The position numbers were made by a program, and so were the translations under genes. Positions 50,922-60,932 of a stretch of 64,000 nt of DNA are shown one piece after another. Under the pieces are notes generated by a model. That model was not told the DNA's origin. It searched no databases and saw nothing but the letters and a program-made list of their open reading frames with translations. Source of the stretch: Flavitalea plasmicola (GTDB taxonomy: Bacteria > Bacteroidota > Bacteroidia > Chitinophagales > Chitinophagaceae); the NCBI RefSeq assembly GCF_030546645.1, contig NZ_JAUOTO010000012.1, positions 1-64,000 on the forward strand. The letters run 5' to 3'. Each line of letters begins with the position of its first letter. The first letter of the stretch is position 1.

Positions 50922-51170
50922 TCCATATTATTTTGGTGCAAAAACTAACAACTGTAAAGTTATCTAAAGGTCAAAGGGCTACCCACTTCCGGGCCATGCC
51001 GGAGCGGGTATTTAACGAAGGTTTCACAAAGAAAAGGGATTTCGGGCTAAAATCCGCCTCCCCCAGCCTCCGGAAGCCCCTTCCATCCATTACCCGGCGA
51101 CATCCCGGGGTTCACCCATCTGAGGATAATCGCATTTTGTTATGTCCCAGATTTACTTAATTTAGATTAT

Positions 51171-51722
51171 ATGGAGAGCCCGGCACCTGGCATATTGTTG
51201 ATCGCAGATCCCTTTCTCAAAGATCCCAACTTCATGAGGACCGTTGTGTTCCTTTGCGAACACCAGGACGAGGGAAGCTTTGGATTCGTTTTGAACAAGA
51301 ATTATGATTACACCCTGAATGAGCTGGTCAGCGGTCTGGACGACCTGAAGCTTCCCGTTTACCTGGGAGGACCCGTACAGATGGATACCATCCATTTTCT
51401 GCACCAGTACCCTGACAAGATCAGTGGAGGCTATGAGATCATCGACGGCGTATTCTGGGGCGGCAGCTTCGAGACGGCCATCGATCTGATCCGGGCGGGA
51501 GAGATAGATGTCGCCAGGATCCGCTTCTACATCGGGTATTCCGGCTGGGGCAGCGGCCAGCTGGCCGATGAGCTGAAAGAAAAATCCTGGCTTACGGTAC
51601 AGGCCAGTCGTAAGCTGGTCTTCCATAAAAAGCCGGACGAAATATGGAAGGATGCGCTACGCCATCTCGGCGGGGACTATGAGATCATGATCAACTTCCC
51701 CATCGATCCACAGCTTAACTAG
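51171..51722 (+). CDS. YqgE/AlgH family protein
   Basis: 183 residues. Family features: PAPGILLIADPFLKDPNFMRTVVFLCEHQDEGSFGFVLNK at the start, YLGGPVQMDTIHFLHQ, RFYIGYSGWGSGQLADELKEKSWL and an end with a wall of hydrophobic strands. YqgE/AlgH proteins are conserved and cytoplasmic; a regulatory role is reported for AlgH in Pseudomonas but the biochemistry is unclear. Divergent from the sensor kinase. The 249-bp gap before it is ordinary, with TAATTTAG near 51158 as a weak -7 candidate. A terminator for the convergent gene lies just downstream. Confidence 0.92.
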   Translation: MESPAPGILLIADPFLKDPNFMRTVVFLCEHQDEGSFGFVLNKNYDYTLNELVSGLDDLKLPVYLGGPVQMDTIHFLHQYPDKISGGYEIIDGVFWGGSFETAIDLIRAGEIDVARIRFYIGYSGWGSGQLADELKEKSWLTVQASRKLVFHKKPDEIWKDALRHLGGDYEIMINFPIDPQLN

Positions 51723-51727
51723 ACAGG

Positions 51728-51752
51728 AAAAAGCCCCCGGATCCCCGGGGGC
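51728..51752 (-). terminator. Terminator of the outer-membrane beta-barrel gene
   Basis: GCCCCCGGATCCCCGGGGGC (51733-51752) forms an 8-bp stem with a four-base loop. On the minus strand it is followed by TTTTT, 27 bp past the gene's stop codon. It could also stop transcription of yqgE from the plus side. Confidence 0.85.
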
Positions 51753-51779
51753 CGAAAGAGTATGGATCAACAAATATCC

Positions 51780-52400
51780 TTAGTGGATCGGAAATCTTAT
51801 CCCCGCCTCGATCCCCCACGTATCCAGGTTCTTTACCCCATCCCTGTTATACGGCATATAGTTATAACTACCGCCGATCTTGATCGCCGTCGATGAGTAG
51901 GTGCTCAACGGGATATAGAAGCCAGCTTCTCCTTTCAACGCCCATTTGGCCGTGGAATGCGGGTCGTCGAATTCGCCCAGGTACTGGTCAAACGTTACAA
52001 AATTCACCCCCGCCCCGGCCCCTACATAAGGACGGATAAATCCTTTTTTCACCAGCGTATAGTTGGCCGTCAGCAACACAGGTATCTGCTGCACGGAATT
52101 ACTTACTACCGCCGAGACCGTATTGCCTTTTCCGTCGTCATAAGTCTGCCGCGGATATTTCTGGTAATAGTCATTGTAACCGAAGCTCAACCCCACGCTC
52201 AACTGTGGATTGATCGGATAGGCCAGACCGGCATTGAAACCCTTATACGCCGGATGGGTAACATAATCCCTGAATGACCCCGCAGGAATATTGACATTAT
52301 AGCCTGCAGTCACCTGCAGCTGGTCCTGCGCATGCAGGGCGGGACAGGAAATGAGCAGGATAATAGCCGCCGTGCCCGCAAATTTGAGAATTGTACGCAT
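51780..52400 (-). CDS. Outer-membrane beta-barrel protein
   Basis: 206 residues. A signal peptide (ILKFAGTAAIILLISCPALHAQ) is followed by alternating strands with aromatic ends (LQVTAGYNVNIPAGSFRDYV, SVGLSFGYNDYYQKYPRQTY, PVLLTANYTLVKKGFIRPYVGAGAGVNFVTF) and a C-terminal strand WGIEAGIRFPIH. This is the pattern of small eight-stranded OmpW/OprF-like barrels of Bacteroidota. It should sit in the outer membrane; ligand or pore activity is unknown. It lies 29 bp after the DUF4136 lipoprotein gene, so the two may be co-transcribed. Confidence 0.85.
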   Translation of the reverse strand: MRTILKFAGTAAIILLISCPALHAQDQLQVTAGYNVNIPAGSFRDYVTHPAYKGFNAGLAYPINPQLSVGLSFGYNDYYQKYPRQTYDDGKGNTVSAVVSNSVQQIPVLLTANYTLVKKGFIRPYVGAGAGVNFVTFDQYLGEFDDPHSTAKWALKGEAGFYIPLSTYSSTAIKIGGSYNYMPYNRDGVKNLDTWGIEAGIRFPIH

Positions 52401-52429
52401 TTTATACCTCCTTGCTGTTTCTGCGATGA

Positions 52430-53068
52430 TTAATGTTTAAGATAGGTGGATTGATCGAAAAGGGCCTGCACCTCGGATGCGGCATTGGCTGCACGGAATA
52501 CCTGCTCGCCTCTTGCCAGCCCCGTCCAGACAGCAGTGATCTTATTGCCGTGCGCAGCCGCGTTCTTAAGGTCCAGCAGATCGATCTCCAGCCCTCCGCT
52601 CTGAATTGAATACACACCTACCGCATAGTAAGGCGGATAATATCCATAGCCTCCATAACCCCAGTAGTAGGGATCCCAGTATCCGCCGTAGTAATCCCAG
52701 TAGTCCCCATAGCTGAAGACACCCGTCGATGTATTATACACCCTGGAGACTGCCACTGCCAGGTCCGGTGAGGACTCTCTTCCCACCAGGTGATAGCCCC
52801 GCTGCTGCAGGCTGCTGCTGGCGGCGGCAATGACAGTGGAATCAAAAGCAGTGCGTTCCCTGCCGGTGAGCTGGTTGTCCTGGATGACGTCCACGGAATC
52901 CGTGATACTGAATGTTTTGTAGCTGGAGAAATTGGCGGTCGTGTCGTAATTCGTAATGTAGATACGCGACTCGTCGTTAGTAAGGTTATTCAGCGGGTCC
53001 TTCTTGCAGCTTCCAAATCCAATGATTGTCAGCAACGCTGCCCCTGTTAACCATCCCGTCTTTTTCAT
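52430..53068 (-). CDS. DUF4136 domain lipoprotein
   Basis: 212 residues. A lipoprotein signal (GAALLTIIGFGSCKKDPLNN) gives an acylated cysteine at about position 21. The DUF4136 domain covers about 35-205 (ANFSSYKTFSITDSV, ISS-like helix SSLQQRGYHLVG, LEIDLLDLKN, AVWTGLARGEQVF). It contains a Tyr/Gly-rich insert (DYWDYYGGYWDPYYWGYGG), common in this family. Likely an envelope protein; function unknown. It lies upstream of the beta-barrel gene. Confidence 0.88.
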   Translation of the reverse strand: MKKTGWLTGAALLTIIGFGSCKKDPLNNLTNDESRIYITNYDTTANFSSYKTFSITDSVDVIQDNQLTGRERTAFDSTVIAAASSSLQQRGYHLVGRESSPDLAVAVSRVYNTSTGVFSYGDYWDYYGGYWDPYYWGYGGYGYYPPYYAVGVYSIQSGGLEIDLLDLKNAAAHGNKITAVWTGLARGEQVFRAANAASEVQALFDQSTYLKH

Positions 53069-53220
53069 ACTGGTGCTGTATTTAGTTTACGTAATAGTTT
53101 CTTACAGCACTTAGACGCAAATGAAATGCCTTCGTTTAAAGAACAAGGGGGCTTTAACAGAGGGCTAACAGACGTTAAAAATTGATTAAATTGGTTGGGT
53201 TAGCCGGGCTACAGGACATA

Positions 53221-53250
53221 AAAAATCCCCCTGGCAAAAACCAAGGGGAG
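53221..53250 (-). terminator. Terminator of the atpD-atpC operon
   Basis: On the minus strand CCCCTTGG pairs with CCAGGGGG (one wobble) around TTTTTG, followed by ATTTTT. It lies about 50 bp past the atpC stop. Confidence 0.85.
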
Positions 53251-53299
53251 AAACTAACATTTTTTTCTTTGGGTTCTGGACCGGAAAAGACGGTACAAA

Positions 53300-53563
53300 T
53301 TATTTTGTCTCCACGGGCGCCGCACCTTCCACTAATACGGTCACTTTATTATTAATGACTTCCACAAAGCCGCTTTGGATCGTGTAAAAAGCGAGGTGAT
53401 TATTCTTATCCTTCAATACTTTCACCCTGCCTGCTTTCAACGCACTTACCAGCGGTGCGTGCTTCTCCAGTACTTCGAACAATCCAGTCACGCCGGGTAA
53501 TTGTACGCCATATACATCGCCGCTGAACAGCTTTTTTTCGGGTGTTAATATCTCGAGATTCAT
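53300..53563 (-). CDS. atpC: F1F0-ATP synthase epsilon subunit
   Basis: 87 residues from the ATG at 53563 (MNLEILTPEKKLFSGDVYGVQLPG). It is the short form made of the N-terminal beta-sandwich only, without the two C-terminal helices, as usual in Bacteroidota. It sits in the central stalk and links the rotor to F1. A second in-frame ATG at 53623 would add 20 residues; it lies in a near-copy of the sequence around the true start (see the repeat entry). I prefer the downstream ATG because the protein begins there in the family. It follows atpD by 93 bp. Confidence 0.93.
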   Translation of the reverse strand: MNLEILTPEKKLFSGDVYGVQLPGVTGLFEVLEKHAPLVSALKAGRVKVLKDKNNHLAFYTIQSGFVEVINNKVTVLVEGAAPVETK

Positions 53564-53639
53564 CAGCTGATATTTGTCTTTAACTGGTCTGATGGAACCT
53601 CGCATTATCATGCTCGGTTTCATCAGTTAATATTTGTCG
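53559..53639 (-). repeat. Direct repeat duplicating the atpC start region
   Basis: The 20-base stretches at 53559-53578 and 53619-53638 differ at only two positions and are exactly 60 bp apart. Each includes an ATG in the same frame with the same upstream bases (ACAAATAT...CTGATGAA), so the atpC start region is present twice. Confidence 0.75.
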
Positions 53640-53656
53640 TTTGTGAGCTTCGTCGC

Positions 53657-55159
<1,503 letters not shown>

Positions 55160-55184
55160 TTAAACAGGGTTTTAATTTTGGCTG

Positions 55185-55214
55185 CAAAGGTAAGGGCCAG
55201 CAGGGAAAGTCCAA
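55185..55214 (-). promoter_or_regulatory. atpD promoter
   Basis: On the minus strand TTG (55212-55214), a 19-bp spacer, then TACCTTTG (55185-55192) fit the Bacteroidota consensus exactly. Confidence 0.6.
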
Positions 55215-55260
55215 AAAACTGTTTGAAGTTTATCTGCACGAAAAGTTGAGGCCGAAGGGC

Positions 55261-55268
55261 TAAATTTG
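55261..55268 (+). promoter_or_regulatory. Possible -7 element of the gene at 55279
   Basis: TAAATTTG, the same element as at metG, lies 10 bp before the ATG, so the leader would be very short or absent. No TTG at standard distance was found. Confidence 0.35.
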
Positions 55269-55278
55269 CCCTCCAATT

Positions 55279-56448
55279 ATGCAATTACTATCGGTCAATA
55301 CCCCCGCGCTCGAAAAGGATTTCATACAGGTGAACGTTACGCTGAACCGCACAGTCCCCGGCTACATCCGCCCCATCGACGACGAGATCCGGGAGGTTTT
55401 CGACCCCGCCAGGAATAAAGCCTTCCGGCATGGGGAATGCGCCCGCTGGGTCCTGAAGGATGACGAAGGTCGCCTTATTGGCCGGATAGCTGCTTTTGTG
55501 AACAAACGCTATAAAAATAAAGGGGATGACGTCCCTGTGGGGGGAATGGGCTTTTTCGACTGCATCAATGATCAGCAGGCAGCGGATATGCTCCTGGACG
55601 TAGCCCGGCATTGGCTCACCCAAAAAGGCATGGAAGCCATGGATGGACCCATTAATTTTGGCGAGCGGGACAAATGGTGGGGTTGTGTCATTGAGGGCTT
55701 CGGCGAACCCTCCTATGGGATGAACTTCAATCCTCCCTATTATCCGCAATTGCTTGAAAATTATGGTTTTAAACCCTTCTTTTACCAGCTATGCTTTGGC
55801 CTGGACCCTAAAAGACCCGTGAGCCCAAAGATCACACAGCGACATGCCGCCATCGCCGCCGACCCCGCCTACAGCGCCCGGATGATCGAAAAAGGTCGGC
55901 TGGAGAAATATGCGGAGGACTTTGTCGCCATTTATAATGGCGCATATGCAGGTCATGGGGGTCTCAAGGAGATGCGAAAGGAGCAGGTGATGGCCCTCTT
56001 TTCAAAAATGAAGCCCCTGATGGACGAGAAGATCGTATGGTTCGCATACCACAACGATAAGCCCATCGCCTTTTTTATTAATATTCCCGATCTGAACCAA
56101 TATTTCAAACATTTCAACGGCAAATTCGGTCTTTTCCAGAAGCTGCAGTTCCTCTGGCTCCAATTCCGCGGCGCCTGCCACCATTTCACCGGACTGGTTT
56201 TCGCCACCGTCCCCGAGTTCCAGGCAAAAGGGGTCGATGCCTACATCATCGCCGAAGCCGCCAAAGTGATCCAGCCCGGGACGAATTATACCCATTATGA
56301 AATGCAATGGATCGGGGATTTCAACCCCAAAATGGTTAATATCGCCAAAACACTGGGAGATACCTTTATAAGCAGGAGGCTCGTGACCTACCGTTACCTT
56401 TTTGACAGGGGAAAGGAATTCAAAAGGCATCCCATGCTGTCGGCATAG
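55279..56448 (+). CDS. Predicted GNAT-like acyltransferase, family not firmly named
   Basis: 389 residues, cytoplasmic. The layout suggests two acyltransferase-like halves: residues about 20-180 (CARWVLKDDEGRLIGRIAAFVNKRY, then GGMGFFDCINDQQAADMLLDVARHWL and GPINFGERDKWWGCVIEGF) and about 200-370 (WFAYHNDKPIAFFINIPDLNQ, FATVPEFQAKGVDAYIIAEAAKVI, THYEMQWIGDFNPKMVNIAKTLG). In the second half, VPEFQAKGVDAYII resembles the acyl-CoA-binding loop of GNAT proteins. I recognise the type from Bacteroidota genomes as uncharacterised. The substrate is unknown. It is divergent from atpD with 122 bp between. Confidence 0.72.
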   Translation: MQLLSVNTPALEKDFIQVNVTLNRTVPGYIRPIDDEIREVFDPARNKAFRHGECARWVLKDDEGRLIGRIAAFVNKRYKNKGDDVPVGGMGFFDCINDQQAADMLLDVARHWLTQKGMEAMDGPINFGERDKWWGCVIEGFGEPSYGMNFNPPYYPQLLENYGFKPFFYQLCFGLDPKRPVSPKITQRHAAIAADPAYSARMIEKGRLEKYAEDFVAIYNGAYAGHGGLKEMRKEQVMALFSKMKPLMDEKIVWFAYHNDKPIAFFINIPDLNQYFKHFNGKFGLFQKLQFLWLQFRGACHHFTGLVFATVPEFQAKGVDAYIIAEAAKVIQPGTNYTHYEMQWIGDFNPKMVNIAKTLGDTFISRRLVTYRYLFDRGKEFKRHPMLSA

Positions 56449-56476
56449 TGCAGTCAAGCCCGGGATATCCGGCAGA

Positions 56477-57730
56477 TCAAACCTTTTTCAGGCAATACAC
56501 TGTCCCTTCTGTACTGCTGAAAACAATGTGCGTTCCATCCGCCGCCGGCGAGCTATACACCGCACCAATCTTATTCAGGAACGCAAGGTATTCCTCCTGC
56601 GAATGGATGATGGAAAAAATGTCGTCCCGGTAAGTATCATTCTCCTTGAAATATTGCAACCGGTTAGCCCGATAGCTTTCCGTGGCAAAGCTCCAGGCAA
56701 TAGCCCCCGTTCCCAGGTGAATTCCAAATACCTTTCCCATCAGCGTGGCCGTATAACACATGCCGGCCGTCAGAGCGCTGGACCCGAAGACATTGAATTT
56801 CACGTCCGTACGCCAGATCTCCTTACCATCCTCCGTCCTGAGCAGCAGCAACACCTTATCATCCGAAGTGCCCACCAGCACGGCCGAATCATGATGCGTA
56901 GCAGTAATGACAGGCGCCCATCCCCGGGGATACTGCCTGTTCCAATGGCAATAGCCCTTTTCTACGTCGATGGCATACAGGTTGAAATCCCTGCTGCCGA
57001 TGAACACAAGACCGCCCGCAACCACAGGAGAGAACTGCATCTCCCCCTTTGGAAAGAAACGTTGGCCCAGTGATTTGAGTTTCCATACCAGGCTCCCATC
57101 GCTGGTGTTCAGCGCATAGGTGTATCCGTCAAAAGATCCTACGAACAGACGCCCATTATACAACGCAGGCTTTCCGTGAACCACATTGCCCGTGCTGAAC
57201 TTCCAGATAAGCGTCCCGTTCCTGCTATTCAGCGCGTATATATTCCCGTCACCGGAACCGAAGAAAAGCGTATCCCCCCTGATCACAGGCGTGGATTGAT
57301 AATAATCATATTGATCATACATCCGCTCGCCCCCCGTCCTGAAGATCCAATGCACCCGGCCGTTTGCCTTGTTCAGGCAGTAAACACCGCTGTCCCCGCC
57401 GATCAGGTACAGCCGATCCTTCCCGACGCAGACGCCTGACCTCACCGGGCCCCTGGTAGCGAACTTCCATGCCAGCTCACCGGAGCCGATGTCCAGGCAA
57501 TACAGCGTGCTGTCATTGTTGCCCACGTAGACTTTACCGTCATCGATGACAGGCGAGGCAAAAAAAGGCTGCCTTGCGGAAAATTTCCACGCCAGCACAG
57601 GCAGTGAAGAAAAGTCATCCGTCCCGGCGGGAGTGGGCGCCACGGGTGCCCTTGACGACGGCCCGGGCTGGGATTGGCCCGGCAACGCCAGGCAAAGGGA
57701 TGACAGCAAAAGGAGGTAAAAAGAGCGCAT
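56477..57730 (-). CDS. PQQ-like beta-propeller protein (BamB-like)
   Basis: 417 residues. A signal peptide (MRSFYLLLLSSLCLALPGQSQ) is followed by repeated blades with a regular pattern: VYVGNNDSTLYCLDIGSGELAWKF, LYLIGGDSGVYCLNKANGRVHWIF, LFFGSGDGNIYALNSRNGTLIWKF, LFVGSFDGYTYALNTSDGSLVWKL, VFIGSRDFNLYAIDVEKGYCHWN and two more. This is the PQQ/Ala-Trp propeller with tryptophan docking, as in BamB. No PQQ-binding dehydrogenase motifs are evident, so an enzyme role is not supported. It is likely periplasmic, possibly in protein assembly. It is a single gene, placed between the RND operon terminator and the convergent gene at 55279. Confidence 0.9.
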   Translation of the reverse strand: MRSFYLLLLSSLCLALPGQSQPGPSSRAPVAPTPAGTDDFSSLPVLAWKFSARQPFFASPVIDDGKVYVGNNDSTLYCLDIGSGELAWKFATRGPVRSGVCVGKDRLYLIGGDSGVYCLNKANGRVHWIFRTGGERMYDQYDYYQSTPVIRGDTLFFGSGDGNIYALNSRNGTLIWKFSTGNVVHGKPALYNGRLFVGSFDGYTYALNTSDGSLVWKLKSLGQRFFPKGEMQFSPVVAGGLVFIGSRDFNLYAIDVEKGYCHWNRQYPRGWAPVITATHHDSAVLVGTSDDKVLLLLRTEDGKEIWRTDVKFNVFGSSALTAGMCYTATLMGKVFGIHLGTGAIAWSFATESYRANRLQYFKENDTYRDDIFSIIHSQEEYLAFLNKIGAVYSSPAADGTHIVFSSTEGTVYCLKKV

Positions 57731-57761
57731 GGGCAGTTTTCAGGGAAGTTACAGAAAACAA

Positions 57762-57790
57762 GGGGCATCCTTTATGGTTAAGGATGCCCC
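57762..57790 (-). terminator. Terminator of the RND efflux operon
   Basis: GGGGCATCCTT pairs perfectly with AAGGATGCCCC around a seven-base loop, followed on the minus strand by TTGTTTTC. It lies 74 bp past the pump stop codon and upstream of the propeller gene. Confidence 0.8.
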
Positions 57791-57863
57791 AAATACTCCT
57801 TCAGATAGCTATTTCCCGGGTTCAGGAGGAAGGGGCGATTTTCTAAGATCACAATTTGTGACT

Positions 57864-60800
57864 TTAGAGCTTTTCCCCGCCGGCCACTTCCACCTCCACC
57901 CGCGGCGCCAGCAGCTTATACAACACAGGCGTCACTACCCTCGTCAGCACCGTCGAGCTGAGCAACCCGCCGATGATCACCAACGCCAGGGGCGAATACA
58001 ACGGATTGTTCTCCGCCACCAGCGGGATCAATCCCCCGATGGCCGTCAGGGTCGTGAGAATGATCGGTACAAAACGCGTCTCTCCTGCCTCCTGGATCGC
58101 CTCATCCAGCCCCATTCCATTCTTGCGCAGCTGATCTGTATAATCCACCAGCAGGATGGAATTCTTCACCTCGATGCCCACCAGCGCAATGATACCGATC
58201 ACCGCCACAAAAGAGAAAGTATTCCCTGAGAACAGGAGTGCCAGCACAGCGCCGATGATCCCCAGCGGCACTACGGACAGCACGATGAGCGTACCCCGGA
58301 AGGTCTTGAATTCCAAAATAAGGATCCCCAGGATGCCAAACACCGTGATCAGGATGATCGTGCCCAGGCCGCCAAAACTCTCTTCCTTACTTTCCACTTC
58401 ACCCGCCGCCTTGTAAAAAGCGCCCCTGGGAAAAGCCATCTTATTCAGCTGTCCAAGCACGTCATCCGTCACACGCGTCGTATTAAAGCCATTCTGTACA
58501 AAAGCCGTCACCGTAGTATACCTATCCTTATCATAATGGTGGATGCTGGTAGGGCTGCTCTGGAACTGGACGTCGGCCAGCTGGCTCAGGGGAATGGAAG
58601 TGCCGTTGTAAGCGCTGACATACACTTTATCCAATGCGTCCAGCGACTGCCGCTGCGCCCGGGGCAGACAGACATTGATGTTATAGTCATCTCCATTCTC
58701 CTTTCGGAACTTACCGATGTCAAGTCCCGCAACTGCCAGCCGGACGGTCCGGTCGATCTCATTGACAGGAACACCCAGGATGCCGGCCTTGTCTTTATTG
58801 ACCTTCACCTTGATATCCGTCTTCAACGTCGTAAGCTCATTCTTCACATACAAGGTGCCGGACGTCCGCTTAAGCAGATCTTCCACCCGAAATGCCAGCG
58901 AGCGCAAAGTATCCAGGTCATCGGAGAAGAGACGGATGGCAATGGGCGCCTCAATCGGCGGTCCTTGCTCGAAGTCCTTCACTTCGATGCGGGCGCCGGG
59001 ATAGTCTTTAAACTTCTTCCGCAGCATGTCGATCAGCTGTCTCTTTTTGACAGGCGGCGTCTCCTTCAGCTGGATGAACAGCTGCGCATAGTTGCTCACC
59101 TCGTTCTGTGGTATGACATTGTAATAGATCCGCGGATTGCCCCTGCCCACATTGGTGACATAGTTCTTCAGGTCCGGTACATGGTTGATCTCCTGCTCGA
59201 CCCATCGGGCCACGGAGTCCGTCGCCGGCAGGCTGGCGCCCAGCGGCGTCTCGATATTCACCAGGAACATCGGCTTCTCCGAGGCCGGAAAGACGCTGAA
59301 TCCCACCACCGGCACCAAAAAAAGACATCCCACAAAGATCGCCAGGGCCACCAGCAGGGTAAGCACAGGCCGGCCGATCGCGGCATGCAGCAGCCGGCGG
59401 TAAGATCCGTTGATGAACTTCTTCAGGCCGCGCAAAAAGAAATTGCCATCGGGGTGCTCGTGCCCGCTGAGGATCCGGCTGGAAAGAAAAGGCACGATGG
59501 TAAGCGATACGAACAGGGAGGCCAGCACCGTAGTGACCACCGCTGCCGGAAGGCTGCGGATAAAGTCCCCCGCGCCCTCCGGCAGGAACATCAGGGGCAG
59601 AAAGGCAAAGATCAGTGTCGCCGTGCAGCCAAGGACAGCCAGTCCGATCTGCCGCGTGGCGGCCATGGCGGCTTCCTTCTTCCCATAACCCATCCGCAGA
59701 TAGCGCTCGATATTTTCCACCACCACGATGCTGTCGTCCACCAGCAGCCCCAGGGCCACCACCATACCGACGATGCTCAGCTGATTGATGGTGATATGAA
59801 AAAGGTCCAGTAAGAACAATCCGATCGCCAGGGACAGCGGAATGGAGATCATCACCACGACAGAGGCACGGGGACCCAGCGGAAGTAAGGTCAGCAGCAC
59901 CAAAAAGATGGCTATGACAAAGTCCATCGTAAAATGACCAAGGCGGGTATGGACGCTCTCCGCATTGTTAAAGCTTTTCTCAAACACGATCGAAGGCGGC
60001 AATTCCTTCCGGAACTTTTCCAGCACAGGCTCCATCTCCTTCTCCACGGCAAAGATATTCGTACCCGACTTCCGGCTGGCCGTGACGAAGACAGCCGGCT
60101 TGCCATTGAGCCTTCCGATGTACTGTTGCTCTTCATAATTAAAGTCCACATCCGCCAGGTCCCTGACATAGATGATCCTGCCGCCGACGCTGCTGACGAT
60201 GGTATTCCGGATCTCTTCCACGTTCTTATAATCACCACTCGTCTTTATATTGAACTTACGCGCGCCCATCTCGATGCTGCCTCCGGGAATATTTACGTTC
60301 TCGCTCTGCATGGCGCGGAGCAGGACATTCAGCGGGATCTTATTTTGCGCCAGCTTCTCCAGGTTCAGGGACACGCGGACCTGCTGCTTTGGAAAAGCCC
60401 AGTTATCCACGTTCTTAAGTGTCTTGATCTTCTCCAGCCTCTCCTTCAATTTTTTGCTCCACTCTTCCATGTCCTTATAAGGGGTCGACTCGCTTACAAG
60501 GGCCACCTGCAGGATATTGACGTCCGAAGGCGTGAACTTCTGCACTTTGATGCTTTGGATGTCCGCGGGGAGGTCCGGCCGGATGGCATCCAGCTCACGG
60601 ACCACGTCCTGATATTTCTTATCCGGATCCATTTCGTACTTGAATTCGATCTGGATAACGGCCAGGCCGTCGTCTATCTGGCTGCGGATCCGCTTGATAT
60701 CATCCATTTCATTGATCCTTTTCTCGATGGGATCCACCACGAGCTCTTCCATGTCCTTGGGACTGGTGCCCGGGTAGATAATAATGGCGGAGAACTGGGG

Positions 60801-60926
60801 CGCTTTTATGTCCGGGTCTTCACCCCGGGGCATGTTCAGCAGAGAGTTTACGCCAATGGCTGCCAGCATCACGAATACGATGAGGGTGAACTGGTAGTTC
60901 TTAACTGAAAAATCCGTAATTCGCAT
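57864..60926 (-). CDS. RND-family multidrug efflux pump, inner-membrane subunit (AcrB-like)
   Basis: 1020 residues, normal for the family. Two sets of membrane helices flank two periplasmic porter loops. Helix 4 has the proton-relay pair in GLLVDDSIVVVENIERYL. The N-terminus MRITDFSVKNYQFTLIVFVML and PRGEDPDIKAPQ belong to the HAE1-like group without a metal-site signature, so drugs, dyes or lipophilic metabolites are more likely than metals as substrate. It works as a proton-driven trimer with the adaptor (6 bp upstream) and the TolC-like channel. It is the last gene of the operon and is followed by a strong terminator. Confidence 0.96.
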   Translation of the reverse strand: MRITDFSVKNYQFTLIVFVMLAAIGVNSLLNMPRGEDPDIKAPQFSAIIIYPGTSPKDMEELVVDPIEKRINEMDDIKRIRSQIDDGLAVIQIEFKYEMDPDKKYQDVVRELDAIRPDLPADIQSIKVQKFTPSDVNILQVALVSESTPYKDMEEWSKKLKERLEKIKTLKNVDNWAFPKQQVRVSLNLEKLAQNKIPLNVLLRAMQSENVNIPGGSIEMGARKFNIKTSGDYKNVEEIRNTIVSSVGGRIIYVRDLADVDFNYEEQQYIGRLNGKPAVFVTASRKSGTNIFAVEKEMEPVLEKFRKELPPSIVFEKSFNNAESVHTRLGHFTMDFVIAIFLVLLTLLPLGPRASVVVMISIPLSLAIGLFLLDLFHITINQLSIVGMVVALGLLVDDSIVVVENIERYLRMGYGKKEAAMAATRQIGLAVLGCTATLIFAFLPLMFLPEGAGDFIRSLPAAVVTTVLASLFVSLTIVPFLSSRILSGHEHPDGNFFLRGLKKFINGSYRRLLHAAIGRPVLTLLVALAIFVGCLFLVPVVGFSVFPASEKPMFLVNIETPLGASLPATDSVARWVEQEINHVPDLKNYVTNVGRGNPRIYYNVIPQNEVSNYAQLFIQLKETPPVKKRQLIDMLRKKFKDYPGARIEVKDFEQGPPIEAPIAIRLFSDDLDTLRSLAFRVEDLLKRTSGTLYVKNELTTLKTDIKVKVNKDKAGILGVPVNEIDRTVRLAVAGLDIGKFRKENGDDYNINVCLPRAQRQSLDALDKVYVSAYNGTSIPLSQLADVQFQSSPTSIHHYDKDRYTTVTAFVQNGFNTTRVTDDVLGQLNKMAFPRGAFYKAAGEVESKEESFGGLGTIILITVFGILGILILEFKTFRGTLIVLSVVPLGIIGAVLALLFSGNTFSFVAVIGIIALVGIEVKNSILLVDYTDQLRKNGMGLDEAIQEAGETRFVPIILTTLTAIGGLIPLVAENNPLYSPLALVIIGGLLSSTVLTRVVTPVLYKLLAPRVEVEVAGGEKL

Positions 60927-60932
60927 AAGAAG

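Noticed and set aside
58536-59813. 425-codon open frame on the plus strand opposite the RND pump gene (and another at 59934-60908)
   Set aside because: Both are antisense to the pump, rich in His/Gln/Arg as expected for shadow frames, and without domains.
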